This document shows, one piece after another, positions 1 to 7,219 of a stretch of 39,190 nucleotides of DNA. The position numbers were made by a program, and so were the translations under genes. The notes under the pieces were generated by a model. It saw only the letters and a list, made by a program, of their open reading frames with translations, had not been told where the DNA came from and made no database searches. How positions within the stretch are numbered: the stretch's first letter is position 1; every line of letters starts with the position of its first letter. Source of the stretch: Chloroflexota bacterium (GTDB lineage: Bacteria; Chloroflexota; Dehalococcoidia; SHYD01; JACQUQ01); NCBI GenBank assembly GCA_016210175.1, contig JACQUQ010000128.1, forward strand, positions 1 through 39,190, given 5' to 3'.

Positions 1-718
1 GCGCCGGCAGGTCGGCGAAGAGCGCCGTGACGAAGACGTGCTGCTGGTAGGGCAGGATGGGCAGGTCAACCCCGGCCATGCGCCCCACCTCAGCCGACCA
101 CGGCCCCGCCGCGATCACCACGGTATCCGCCGTGATGTCCCCCCGCGTGGTGCGGACCCCCTGCACCCGGCCCAGGCGCACCAGCAGGCCCGTGGCCTCG
201 GTGAACTCCAGGAAGCGCGCGCCCTGCTCGGCGGCGCGCCGGGCGAAGCCCTGGGTCACCTGGTAGGGGTCGGCGACGCCATCCGTGGGGCAGTAGGTGG
301 CCGCCAGCACGTCATCCAGGAAGAGTTGTGGCACCAGCGTCCCCGCCTGGGCCGGGGTCAGCCAGCGCACGTCCACGCCCAGCCGCTGTTGCATAGCCAC
401 GTTGCGGCGGAACTGGGCCACCTGGTCCAACTGGGTGAGCAGGAACAGGTAGCCTTCCTGACGGAAATCGGCCGGGCGGTCGAACTCCTGCTCGAAGCGC
501 TCGAAGACCTGGACGCTGACCTGGGACAGGCGGACGTTCACCTCGGTGGAGAACTGCTGCCGGATGCCGCCCGCGGCCTTGCTGGTGGAGCCGGAGCCCA
601 GGAAGTGCCGCTCCAGCACTACCACGTCCCGGCAGCCTTTCTTGGTCAGGTAGTAGGCGATGCTGCTGCCGATGACCCCGCCCCCGATGATCACCACCGC
701 TGCCCGCTGCGGAACCAT
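1..718 (-). CDS. FAD-dependent oxidoreductase (DAO family), C-terminus cut by window edge
   Basis: About 239 N-terminal residues are visible; the rest lies before base 1. Residues 8-17 carry the Rossmann dinucleotide-binding pattern VVIIGGGVIG, followed by an acidic residue at the end of the second strand (VVVLER). GSGSTSKAAGG then follows, the flavin-contacting stretch of sarcosine-oxidase/glycine-oxidase-like enzymes of the DAO family. Further on, VVIAAGPWSA matches the second FAD-contact motif. The family oxidises amines or secondary amino acids using FAD and oxygen or an electron acceptor; the substrate cannot be read from this fragment. The start is the ATG at 718, just before the Rossmann fold. 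It probably lies in one transcription unit with the small gene upstream of it at 803-1099. Confidence 0.85.
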   Translation of the reverse strand, partial: MVPQRAAVVIIGGGVIGSSIAYYLTKKGCRDVVVLERHFLGSGSTSKAAGGIRQQFSTEVNVRLSQVSVQVFERFEQEFDRPADFRQEGYLFLLTQLDQVAQFRRNVAMQQRLGVDVRWLTPAQAGTLVPQLFLDDVLAATYCPTDGVADPYQVTQGFARRAAEQGARFLEFTEATGLLVRLGRVQGVRTTRGDITADTVVIAAGPWSAEVGRMAGVDLPILPYQQHVFVTALFADLPA

Positions 719-802
719 GCGCCGATCCCTCCCTCCCAAGCTGCCCCCGGCCCCTCACTCCCTCGCGTCCGCAGCCCGCGCGGATGCCCGCAGGCGTACC
801 AC

Positions 803-1099
803 TCAGGGACGGGCCATCGCCCAGCGCCGCAGCGCCCCGAAGTTGACCGCCCAGCCAACGCCGAAGGGCATGGGCGTCAGCAGCCGGTCGTCCTCGGGGT
901 TCCAGTAGGCCGCGCGCAACCGCTCCCAGGTGGGCGGCCGGAAGTCGTAGGGCACCAGACCCCCCACCGTACCGTGCCACGTCCGTTCCGCCTGCGGTTT
1001 TCGGAGTTCCTGAGCCAGGGCCGCGCCCACCAGCGCCAGCGCGGCCAGCCGCACGACATCCCGCCAGCTTTTCATCTTCATCTCCACTTCCAACTCCAT
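803..1099 (-). CDS. Small DUF5808-type protein with N-terminal hydrophobic segment
   Basis: 98 residues. A short polar N-terminus is followed by a hydrophobic stretch (about residues 13-27, rich in Ala, Leu and Val) that could be a signal anchor. The C-terminal half contains YWNPEDDRLLTPMPFGVGW followed by a VNFG segment. This matches the DUF5808 pattern (Asp-Asp-Arg-Leu, then Phe-Gly-x-Gly-Trp-x-x-Asn-Phe). Function of the family is unknown. The start at 1099 is chosen because GGGAGGGAC lies seven bases upstream; ATGs at 1081 and 1075 are alternatives. It ends 84 bases before the oxidoreductase on the same strand, so co-transcription is likely. Confidence 0.7.
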   Translation of the reverse strand: MELEVEMKMKSWRDVVRLAALALVGAALAQELRKPQAERTWHGTVGGLVPYDFRPPTWERLRAAYWNPEDDRLLTPMPFGVGWAVNFGALRRWAMARP

Positions 1100-1564
1100 C
1101 GCCGTCCCTCCCCGCCTCCCACCACACCATTCCCCAGAGCACGCCCCGTACCCCGCGCCGACCGAGCGTTGGCTATCATCGCTGCTGGGGCACACGCTAT
1201 CCTCTTCCCTGTCCATAATAATAAAACGCACCCACCAGACTTTCCAGTGCGGCACCTCAGGTGTCGGGGCTTCTCCCCTCTGGGGAGGAAGACAGTCGTT
1301 CCCACTCATGGTTCGACGAGGCTCACCACAAGCGGGGTCCCTTCCTGACGGCGAGCACACATCAGTCCCGGCCTACCACCCGCGCCGCATTGCCTGCGCT
1401 CCAGGAACAGCGTATCATGGCGGTGCTGGCGCCCAGGCTGAAGTCGCTCCGCGACGGCACCGATCAACACCGAGAGCCGAGATCTTCTCGCCGTTAAGAT
1501 AGCGACCATTGCGGGCTTGCCCCGCAGGGCCACGGACTGAAGAAGCAATTGAAAAGGGATCCTT
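1100..1564. other. Intergenic stretch between a minus-strand and a plus-strand gene
   Basis: No convincing gene is seen here. Short open frames exist on both strands but none shows a recognisable domain or good initiation signal. The region separates two divergent units, so it should hold promoters for the DUF5808 gene (leftwards) and mntA (rightwards). I could not pick a confident -35/-10 pair for either. The AT-richer stretch near 1195-1235 is the most promoter-like part. Confidence 0.4.
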
Positions 1565-1855
1565 ATGGACCTTGAGCACATAGTAAAAGCCCGCCGGGAG
1601 GACATTCTGCGGATTGCCGCCAGCCACGGAGCACGAACGGTCTACGTCTTCGGCTCACTGGCGCGCGGTCAAGCCCGGCCTGACAGTGACCTTGACATCT
1701 TAGTGGAACTCGATCCCGGCCGCAGCCTGCTCGACATTGTTGCCATCAAGCAAGATTTAGAAGACCTGCTCGGGCGGGAAGTGGATGTTGTCACGGAGGC
1801 GGCCCTTAGTCCCTATATCCGGGAGCAAGTGCTGAAGGAAGCCGTGCGGTTGTAA
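1565..1855 (+). CDS. mntA: MntA-type nucleotidyltransferase antitoxin
   Basis: 96 residues, the usual size of minimal nucleotidyltransferases. The signature GS-x10-DxD is present: GSLARGQARPDSDLD at about residues 31-45, with a third acidic residue in REVDVV further on. Members of this family pair with HEPN toxins (HepT). In characterised pairs the antitoxin transfers AMP from ATP to a tyrosine of HepT and so neutralises its RNase activity. AAAAGGGA lies upstream of the ATG. The HEPN gene follows directly. Identification as the antitoxin rests on the motif plus the neighbour; the activity is inferred. Confidence 0.85.
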   Translation: MDLEHIVKARREDILRIAASHGARTVYVFGSLARGQARPDSDLDILVELDPGRSLLDIVAIKQDLEDLLGREVDVVTEAALSPYIREQVLKEAVRL

Positions 1856-1857
1856 AG

Positions 1858-2196
1858 GGCGATCAAGTCTATCTCCGGCACATCCTCGATGCCACCGAGA
1901 AGATCGCTGCCTATACCTCGGTGGGTCGTGAGGTCTTTCTCTCGACACCACATTGGCAAGACGCCGTGATTCGGCAACTCGAAATTCTCGGAGAAGCAAC
2001 CAAGCGGCTCTCCCAGGGCCTCCGCTCACAGTACGCCGCCATCCCCTGGCGCCGGATCGCAGGATTGCGTGATGTTTTGATTCATGATTACATGGGCGTC
2101 GATCTTGCAGCAGTGTGGGAGCTTACCCAGAGGGATGTGCCCCTGCTGCGAGCGTATGTCCAGCGGATTCTGCAAGAATCCGAACTTTGCGAGTAA
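1858..2196 (+). CDS. hepT: HepT-type HEPN toxin, start codon unclear
   Basis: The frame encodes a HEPN (DUF86) helical bundle. It begins with a typical first helix (YLRHILDATEKIAAY), continues through a WQDAVIRQLEILGEA helix, and ends with the RNase signature R-x4-H-x-Y in RDVLIHDY. The coding similarity begins at about 1858, three bases after the mntA stop. However, the frame holds no ATG, GTG or TTG between the stop at 1807-1809 and a GTG at 1921. Starting at 1921 would remove the whole first helix and has no ribosome-binding site. The gene may use a non-canonical start, may be translated by coupling from mntA, may be 5'-damaged, or there may be a sequence error. The start given is where the homologous protein begins, not a proven initiation codon. 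Confidence 0.7.
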   Translation, partial: GDQVYLRHILDATEKIAAYTSVGREVFLSTPHWQDAVIRQLEILGEATKRLSQGLRSQYAAIPWRRIAGLRDVLIHDYMGVDLAAVWELTQRDVPLLRAYVQRILQESELCE

Positions 2197-2211
2197 GGAC
2201 GGGAAGCCAAC

Positions 2212-3285
2212 ATGGCACGCTATCGTATCGGCGTCCTGGAGGGTGACGGCATCGGCCCCGAAGTGGTGGGCGCGGCGCTCCAGGTCGTGGAAGCCGTCAC
2301 GCACAGCATCCCCGGCCTGACCCTCGACCTCATCCCTCTGCCCGTCGGCCTGGCCGCCATCCACACCCACGGCGTGGCGCTGCCCCCGTCCACCGTGGCC
2401 GCCCTGGAGGAGTGCCACGGCTGGATCATGGGCCCCCATGATTCCGAGTCCTACCCCCCGGCCGAGCGCGCCAAGCGCAACCCCAGCGGCGAACTGCGCC
2501 GCCGCTTCGACCTGTACGCCAACATCCGCCCGGCCCGCACCTTCTCCGGCGTGCCCTCGCTGGCCCCGGCCGCCGACCTGGTGGTGGTCCGGGAGAACAC
2601 CGAGGGGTTCTACGCCGACCGCAACATGGCCCAGGGCGCGGGGGAGTTCATGCCGACCCCGGATGTGGCCCTGGCGGTGGGGGTGTTCACCCGCCGCGGC
2701 GCGGAGCGCATTGCCCGCACCGCCTTCCGCTTGGCCCAGGGCCGGCGCCGCAGCGTCACCATCGTCCACAAGTACAATGTGCTGCGCCTGACCTACGGGC
2801 TGTTCCTGGAGACCTGCCGGGCGGTGGCGCGGGAGTTCCCCGACGTGGCGGTGGAGGACTACCACATCGACGCGATGGCCGCACACCTGGTGCGACGTCC
2901 GGGCGACTTCGATGTGATCGTCACCACCAACATGTTCGGCGACATCCTCTCGGACCTGGCGGGGGAGTTGGTGGGCAGCCTGGGGATGGCGGGCGCGCTG
3001 AACGCCGGGGACGAGCGGGCCATGGCCCAGGCCACCCACGGCTCGGCGCCGGACATCGCGGGCCGGGGCATCGCCAACCCGGTGGGGGGGCTGCTGTCTA
3101 CGGCGCTGCTCCTGCACTGGCTGGGGGACCGCCACGGCGATCCGGGCGCGCACGCCGCCGGGGAGCGCATCGAGGCCGCGGTGGCCGCCACGCTGACTGC
3201 GGGCGTCCGCACGCCGGACCTGGGCGGCTCTGCCCGCACCCTGGAGTTTGCCGAGGCAGTCCAGGAGCGCATCGCCGCGGAGTGA
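2212..3285 (+). CDS. Isocitrate/isopropylmalate dehydrogenase family protein
   Basis: 357 residues, full length for the NAD(P)-dependent beta-decarboxylating dehydrogenase family. The N-terminus has GDGIGPEV. Residues around 125 have VRENTEGFYADR, the substrate/cofactor loop of isocitrate-type and tartrate-type members; 3-isopropylmalate dehydrogenases usually have Glu-Leu-Thr here. The HKYNVLR and DAMAAHLV segments carry the catalytic Lys and Asp. NMFGDILSDLAG supplies the metal-binding aspartates, and HGSAPDIAGRGIANP the nucleotide loop. It should oxidise a 2-hydroxy-dicarboxylate and decarboxylate it. The exact substrate (isocitrate, homoisocitrate, tartrate or 3-isopropylmalate) is not decided by the sequence, so no symbol is given. 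leuD lies 36 kb away and is not in the same unit. Confidence 0.9.
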   Translation: MARYRIGVLEGDGIGPEVVGAALQVVEAVTHSIPGLTLDLIPLPVGLAAIHTHGVALPPSTVAALEECHGWIMGPHDSESYPPAERAKRNPSGELRRRFDLYANIRPARTFSGVPSLAPAADLVVVRENTEGFYADRNMAQGAGEFMPTPDVALAVGVFTRRGAERIARTAFRLAQGRRRSVTIVHKYNVLRLTYGLFLETCRAVAREFPDVAVEDYHIDAMAAHLVRRPGDFDVIVTTNMFGDILSDLAGELVGSLGMAGALNAGDERAMAQATHGSAPDIAGRGIANPVGGLLSTALLLHWLGDRHGDPGAHAAGERIEAAVAATLTAGVRTPDLGGSARTLEFAEAVQERIAAE

Positions 3286-3307
3286 AGCGGGAGTACGGTA
3301 CCCAGAA

Positions 3308-3378
3308 GGCAGCAGGCAACAAGCAGGAGGCAGGGCGGCTTCCCTCCCTCGTACCCGCTGCCTACTGCTTGCTGCTTA
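3308..3378. repeat. Imperfect inverted repeat between dehydrogenase and HIT genes
   Basis: The left arm near 3308-3332 contains AACAAGCAGGAGGCAG. The right arm near 3357-3378 contains its near-complement (CTGCCTACTGCTTGCTGCTT). The two are separated by about 24 bases. Transcribed, it would fold into a hairpin with mismatches. No run of T follows, so it is not a clear terminator; it looks more like a dispersed palindromic repeat. Confidence 0.5.
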
Positions 3379-3397
3379 CCACGGGAGGATAGTGTCT

Positions 3398-3916
3398 ATG
3401 GAGGTGTTATGGGCCCCCTGGCGGGGGACATATGTGCGCGGGCCCAAGCGCGAAGAGTGCTTCCTCTGTCAGTTCCCCCAGGACCCACCGGAGCGCGACG
3501 CGGCCACCTACGTCGTGCATCGGGGCGCCACCGGGTACATCCTGTTGAACCTGTTCCCGTACAGCAACGGGCACCTGATGGTCGCGCCCTATGCCCACGT
3601 GGCGAGCCCGGAAGAGCTATCTCCCGAAGCGCTCCTGGAGCTGATGCAGCTCACCAACCTGGGGCTGCGGGCGCTGCGGCAGGTCAGCGCGCCCCACGGC
3701 TTCAACGTGGGGATGAACCTGGGGACCGCGGCCGGCGCGGGCCTGGCCGAGCACCTGCACCTGCACGTGGTGCCCCGCTGGCAGGGCGACGTGAACTTTA
3801 TGCCGGTCGTGGGGGATACGCGGGTCATCCCGGACGCCCTGGACCAGACCTGGGCCAGGCTGCGCCAGGCCATCGCCGAGGTGCAGGGACCCACGCCGGA
3901 ACCAGGGGAAGCATAA
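3398..3916 (+). CDS. HIT-domain nucleotide hydrolase/phosphorylase (Ap4A-type)
   Basis: 172 residues. The histidine triad HLHLHVVPRW (His-x-His-x-His) is at about residues 123-132. It is followed by the GDVNFMPV segment typical of the branch annotated as AP-4-A phosphorylase/HIT. The N-terminus has WAPWRGTYV, then CFLC, a possible zinc pair, and SNGHLMVAPYAH as in this branch. Such proteins cleave or phosphorolyse nucleoside phosphate derivatives through a His-AMP intermediate. The ATG at 3398 is chosen because GGGAGGAT lies nine bases upstream and the domain starts at once; an upstream in-frame extension would overlap the dehydrogenase and the inverted repeat. Confidence 0.9.
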   Translation: MEVLWAPWRGTYVRGPKREECFLCQFPQDPPERDAATYVVHRGATGYILLNLFPYSNGHLMVAPYAHVASPEELSPEALLELMQLTNLGLRALRQVSAPHGFNVGMNLGTAAGAGLAEHLHLHVVPRWQGDVNFMPVVGDTRVIPDALDQTWARLRQAIAEVQGPTPEPGEA

Positions 3917-3938
3917 CCTTCCAACCAATGCGGCAAGA

Positions 3939-3959
3939 ACCCTCTCCCCCGGGGAGAGA
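3939..3959. repeat. Solo half-copy of the CCCTCTCCC palindromic repeat
   Basis: CCCTCTCCCCCGGGGAGAG is a palindrome closely related to the inverted repeats that bound the DUF559 gene just downstream. It lies between the HIT stop and the DUF559 ORF. It may be an earlier insertion of the same element or the outer edge of the unit. Confidence 0.5.
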
Positions 3960-3998
3960 ATACCAATCCTGTTGCCCTTCCGGCACAGGAGTTTCCCA

Positions 3999-4454
3999 AT
4001 GAACCACAAGCATCCAAAGACCGACAAGTCCCCTCTCCCTCTGGGAGAGGGCAGGGTGAGGGAAAACAGCGTGACCACCTACCGCGACGGCCTTCCCAAG
4101 GTCACGCTCCTCGAGTGGTGCCGCGCCCTCCGCCAAACCACGACGGACGCCGAAACCCTCCTCTGGAAGTTCCTACGCGCTCGGCACGTGGCCGGGGCCA
4201 AGTTTCGGAGGCAACACCAGTGCGGCCCGTATATCCTGGACTTCTTTTGTCCGGAACACCGGCTGGTCATCGAGATCGACGGCAGTCAACATAGGGAACC
4301 GGACAAAATGATGGCGGATCGGGCAAGAACCCGGTACCTGGAGGCCAGGGGACTCCGGGTTATCAGGTTCACCAATCTTGAAGTGTTTCAAGAAACCGAG
4401 GCGGTGATCATGCGGATGTGGGAGGAAGTGGAAAGGTCGTTTCCCTCACCCTAG
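3999..4454 (+). CDS. DUF559 (Vsr-like PD-(D/E)xK) endonuclease-domain protein within inverted repeats
   Basis: 151 residues if started at the ATG 3999. A GTG at 4071, right after the left repeat, gives 127 residues and may be the real start. The conserved DUF559 core is clear: TDAETLLWKFLRAR, then FRRQHQCGPYILDFFC, then LVIEIDGSQH, then GLRVIRFTNLEV. The acidic residues in DFF and EID plus the following His are the predicted Vsr/restriction-endonuclease-like metal site. The family is common as small orphan nucleases of unknown role. The oddity is that the N-terminus of the longer form is encoded by the left inverted repeat, and the last codons and the stop lie inside the right inverted repeat. 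The ORF is therefore essentially coterminous with the repeats. Confidence 0.8.
   Translation: MNHKHPKTDKSPLPLGEGRVRENSVTTYRDGLPKVTLLEWCRALRQTTTDAETLLWKFLRARHVAGAKFRRQHQCGPYILDFFCPEHRLVIEIDGSQHREPDKMMADRARTRYLEARGLRVIRFTNLEVFQETEAVIMRMWEEVERSFPSP
4030..4064 (+). repeat. Left inverted repeat of the DUF559 element
   Basis: This is a palindromic core (CCCTCTCCCTCTGGGAGAGG) followed by an AGGGTGAGGGAAA tail. The reverse complement of 4438-4474 gives the same sequence with one extra T. The two therefore form an almost perfect inverted pair about 35 bases long around the nuclease coding region. Confidence 0.8.
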
Positions 4455-4474
4455 CCCTCTCCCAGAGGGAGAGG
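4438..4474 (-). repeat. Right inverted repeat of the DUF559 element
   Basis: This is the inverted partner of 4030-4064. On this strand it reads CCCTCACCCTAG followed by the CCCTCTCCCAGAGGGAGAGG palindrome. The TAG stop of the DUF559 gene (4452-4454) lies inside it. Degenerate relatives occur near 27640-27690 and at the very end of the window (39170-39190). Confidence 0.8.
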
Positions 4475-4537
4475 GGACAGGTGGCGCTGCTCTTGCTTTG
4501 GAGAGTTGTCCATACTGATGGAAAGGTTTTCTCGGAT

Positions 4538-5521
4538 ATGTCCACCAGCAAGATCATGACGGCAGCGGAGGCCGTTGCTCGCTTCGTGCAGGACGGCGAT
4601 GTTGCCTACGTGGGGTACAATTGCGTCCCCTACGCCCTGGTGCATGAGGTCGTGCGCCAGCGCAAGCGCGGCCTGGAGGTAGTGGGTGCCTCCCAGCGGT
4701 TCCAGGCGGCCTATCTCTTCCTGGAGGGCTGCGCCGACCGCACCCGCACTGCCTACATCGGCGGGGTGATGATCGGCGCCACCCGCGGCCAACTGGTGGC
4801 CGACCTCATCCGGCAGGGCCGCCTGAAGTACGAAGAGTACACCAACCAGGCCCTCACCCTCATGTTCATGGCCGGGGCCTTGGGCATCCCTTACATCCCG
4901 ACCCGCTCGCTCCTGGGCACCGACTTCCTCACCCCGGCAGGACGGGACCATCCCTGGAGCTACCTGGGCGACGCCAAGCTGCGGGAGGCTGAGGACCCGT
5001 TCACCGGCCAGCGGGTAGTGCTGCTGCCCGCGCTGCGCCCCGACGTGGCCCTGTACTGTGCCCAGCGGGCCGATGCGGAGGGGAACGTCCAGGCCTGGGG
5101 CGTGTGGGGCGAAGCCAGGTGGGCGCTGTGGGCCGCCCGCAAGGTGGTAGTCTCGGTGGAGGAGATCGTTCCGGGCGAGGTCATCCGGCGGGACCCGAAC
5201 CGCACCCTCATCCCCGGCTTCAAGGTGGATGCCATTGTCCATGAGCCCTTCGGCGCCCACCCCGGCGCCATGACCGGCTACTACGACACCGATTTCTTCT
5301 TCTCCCGCCTGGAAGCCGAAGCCCAGCTCGACGAGGCGGCCTACCACCGCTTCGTGGACACCTGGATTACCGGCGTACGCGACCGGCAGGAGTACCTGGA
5401 CCGCTATGTGGCGACCTACGGCCTGGAGCGGCTGCGGACCGTCCTCCCCGATACCCGCCTGGAGCCGACCGCCAGCGTCAGCTACGCGTTTACCCGCCGC
5501 TGGATGGCGGGATACCGGTAA
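4538..5521 (+). CDS. gctA: Class I CoA-transferase subunit A (glutaconate CoA-transferase-like)
   Basis: 327 residues, matching the alpha subunit of glutaconate-type CoA-transferases. Typical landmarks are the N-terminal VQDGDVAYVGYN, the IPYIPTRSLLGTDF loop, RPDVALYCAQRADAEGNVQ with the conserved Asp-x-x-Gly-Asn, and IVPGFKVDAIVHEP-like text (here LIPGFKVDAIVHEP). The enzyme moves CoA between acyl-CoA and a free acid. It needs subunit B, which lies at 6347-7162, separated by a two-gene insertion. The substrate is not determinable; homologues act on glutaconate, 3-oxoadipate and sterol-ring-degradation intermediates. The ATG at 4538 is chosen because the domain starts immediately. Translation from upstream would read through the inverted repeat. 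Confidence 0.85.
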   Translation: MSTSKIMTAAEAVARFVQDGDVAYVGYNCVPYALVHEVVRQRKRGLEVVGASQRFQAAYLFLEGCADRTRTAYIGGVMIGATRGQLVADLIRQGRLKYEEYTNQALTLMFMAGALGIPYIPTRSLLGTDFLTPAGRDHPWSYLGDAKLREAEDPFTGQRVVLLPALRPDVALYCAQRADAEGNVQAWGVWGEARWALWAARKVVVSVEEIVPGEVIRRDPNRTLIPGFKVDAIVHEPFGAHPGAMTGYYDTDFFFSRLEAEAQLDEAAYHRFVDTWITGVRDRQEYLDRYVATYGLERLRTVLPDTRLEPTASVSYAFTRRWMAGYR

Positions 5522-5562
5522 GGTCTCCCACCGCAGTCGGATGACGCCCTTCGGAGCGCGCC

Positions 5563-5943
5563 ATGACTCAGCAGCACGACGCCGCCAACGTCCTCCAGGC
5601 GGGCCAGCTGAACCTGCCGGTCTCCCTCCAGCCGGCCGCGCGGCGGCTCTTCGAGACCCCGATGGGGCCGGTTGCCCGCCAGGTGGTGCAGGTGGTGGTG
5701 CAGGCCAAGCGCGCCGGTCTCCCGGTGGCGCTGCTGGAGATCAAGGTCGCCACCGACCCTGAGCTGGAGAGCTGGCAGGAGATCGTGGTGCGGGTCAACC
5801 TGATGTGTACCCCGGAGGTTGCGCTGCGGGCCTGGGAGGAGCTTGCGGCCCGGCTGGAGGACCTGCGGACCCGGCTGGACCCCTTGCAGCGCGAGCTGTT
5901 CGACGAGGCGGTGGCCTTCCAGGTCGCCTGGCCCGAGGTGTAG
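5563..5943 (+). CDS. Hypothetical protein, partner of HEPN-like gene
   Basis: 126 residues; I do not recognise a named family. The centre (IKVATDPELESWQEIVVRVNL) looks like a strand-rich segment. It is followed by a long amphipathic helix full of Leu, Glu and Arg (about residues 87-112) and a hydrophobic terminus. The gene ends one base before the start of the next gene, so the two are translationally coupled. Together they sit between the two halves of the CoA-transferase operon. By position it could be the antitoxin or immunity partner of the HEPN-like protein; that is inference only. Confidence 0.65.
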   Translation: MTQQHDAANVLQAGQLNLPVSLQPAARRLFETPMGPVARQVVQVVVQAKRAGLPVALLEIKVATDPELESWQEIVVRVNLMCTPEVALRAWEELAARLEDLRTRLDPLQRELFDEAVAFQVAWPEV

Positions 5944-5944
5944 T

Positions 5945-6301
5945 ATGGACCCGCTGGACTATCTGGGTGTGGCCCGTGCCCTGGCGGAGGGCGTTCACGG
6001 CGAGGCGGAGCTACGGACCGCGGTGAACCGGGCCTACGTCGGTGCCCTGTTGGTCCTGCGGGAAGCCCTGGTTGCCAAAGGCTGGCTTCCGGCCCGGCGC
6101 AGCCCACGGGACCCCCAGGAGATGGTCACGATGCTCCGCTCCCGGCCCGGCTACCGCCTGGTAGGGGACATGCTGGACGAGTTGCGCCTCTTGCGCATCC
6201 ATGCCGACTACGAGCACGGGCGGCCCCTCGGGCTGGCCGAAGCCCGCCGCGCCCTGGCCCTGGCGGAGCAGGTGGCCCGGCGGGTACCGGGCAGCCGTTG
6301 A
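5945..6301 (+). CDS. Putative HEPN-domain protein
   Basis: 118 residues, predicted all-helical. ELRTAVNRAYVGALLVLREAL resembles the second helix of HEPN proteins of the UPF0332 type. LRLLRIHADYEHG resembles the C-terminal R-x4-6-H catalytic region and the ADY motif of that fold. HEPN proteins are frequently RNases in toxin-antitoxin or defence pairs. The assignment is by pattern only and the nuclease residues are not certain. It starts at the ATG 5945, one base after the stop of the 5563 gene. Confidence 0.55.
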   Translation: MDPLDYLGVARALAEGVHGEAELRTAVNRAYVGALLVLREALVAKGWLPARRSPRDPQEMVTMLRSRPGYRLVGDMLDELRLLRIHADYEHGRPLGLAEARRALALAEQVARRVPGSR

Positions 6302-6346
6302 TGACTCACCGCGTCTACCACGGAAAATTATAGAGGATACGGCACC

Positions 6347-7162
6347 ATGGTCCATCCCTCTCAAGGGTACCGGAACGTTGAATTGATGTGCATCGCCGCC
6401 GCTCGTGAGATCCGCGACGGGGAGGTAGTGCTGGCGGGCCTGGGCCTGCCCCTGCTGGCCGTGACCCTGGCCAAGCTGCTCCACGCCCCCGGCGCGGTCT
6501 TCCTTACGGAGGCCGGGGTGATGGACTGGCAGCCCGTGCGGGGCACGCGCGCCCCCACCGGCATCGCCGACCAGGTCATGAACCTGGGGTCGGCGGCCTT
6601 CGGCGACATGGCCGACGCCCTGGGTTGCGCGCTCATGGGGGGGAATGTGGATGTGGCCTTCCTGGGGGCGGCCCAGGTGGACCGTTTCGGCAACCTCAAC
6701 ACCGTCGTCATCGGCGACTACCGCGACCCGGTGATCAAGCTGGGAGGCACCGGCGGCAACACCGACGCGGCCTGCCTGTCCCGTCGCACGATTGTGGTGA
6801 TGCCCCACGAGCGACGCCGCTTCCTGGAGCGGGTGGACTTCTGCACCAGCCCCGGCTACCTGGACGGACCGGGCGCCCGTGGGCGGGCGGGGCTGGACCC
6901 CCAGGGGCCGAATGTAGTGGTCTCCAGCAAAGGGATCCTGCGCTTCGACACCCCAGACGGCGGCCGGACCGGTTCCTGCGAGATGGTGCTGGAGGCCCTG
7001 TTCCCGGGTGTGAGTGTGGAGGAGGTCTCCGAGGCCACGGGCTGGCCCCTCCGGGTGAGTCCGCACCTTCAGCAGGTGGCGCCGCCGACGCCGGAGGAAT
7101 TGGCCCTGCTGCGGGAGTTGGACCCTTTGGGGTCGTTCCTGGCTGAGGGACGCTATCGGTAG
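6347..7162 (+). CDS. gctB: Class I CoA-transferase subunit B (glutaconate CoA-transferase-like)
   Basis: 271 residues. The N-terminus has the strand-loop VVLAGLGLPLLA and then FLTEAG with Glu55. This corresponds by position to the catalytic glutamate of glutaconate CoA-transferase beta, which forms the CoA-thioester intermediate. The middle has the conserved AFLGAAQVDRFGNLN segment and a glycine-rich GGTGGNTDA loop; the C-terminal part has a VVSSKGILRF strand. It works with subunit A (4538-5521). The 825-base gap filled by two unrelated small genes is unusual, since the subunits are normally adjacent. The start at 6347 precedes the domain directly. Confidence 0.85.
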   Translation: MVHPSQGYRNVELMCIAAAREIRDGEVVLAGLGLPLLAVTLAKLLHAPGAVFLTEAGVMDWQPVRGTRAPTGIADQVMNLGSAAFGDMADALGCALMGGNVDVAFLGAAQVDRFGNLNTVVIGDYRDPVIKLGGTGGNTDAACLSRRTIVVMPHERRRFLERVDFCTSPGYLDGPGARGRAGLDPQGPNVVVSSKGILRFDTPDGGRTGSCEMVLEALFPGVSVEEVSEATGWPLRVSPHLQQVAPPTPEELALLRELDPLGSFLAEGRYR

Positions 7163-7219
7163 GAGGTGGGAGCGCGGGGTGGAGTGTGCTCAGCCCGGCC
7201 GACGGGAAAGGAGGACCGG

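Noticed and set aside
2026-3153. 375-codon open frame antisense to the dehydrogenase
   Set aside because: It mirrors a strongly conserved gene, is His/Gly/Arg-rich and has no domain; a composition effect.
2212-3285. Naming the dehydrogenase leuB
   Set aside because: The Glu-Asn-Thr-Glu-Gly loop is of the isocitrate/tartrate type and it is far from leuD.
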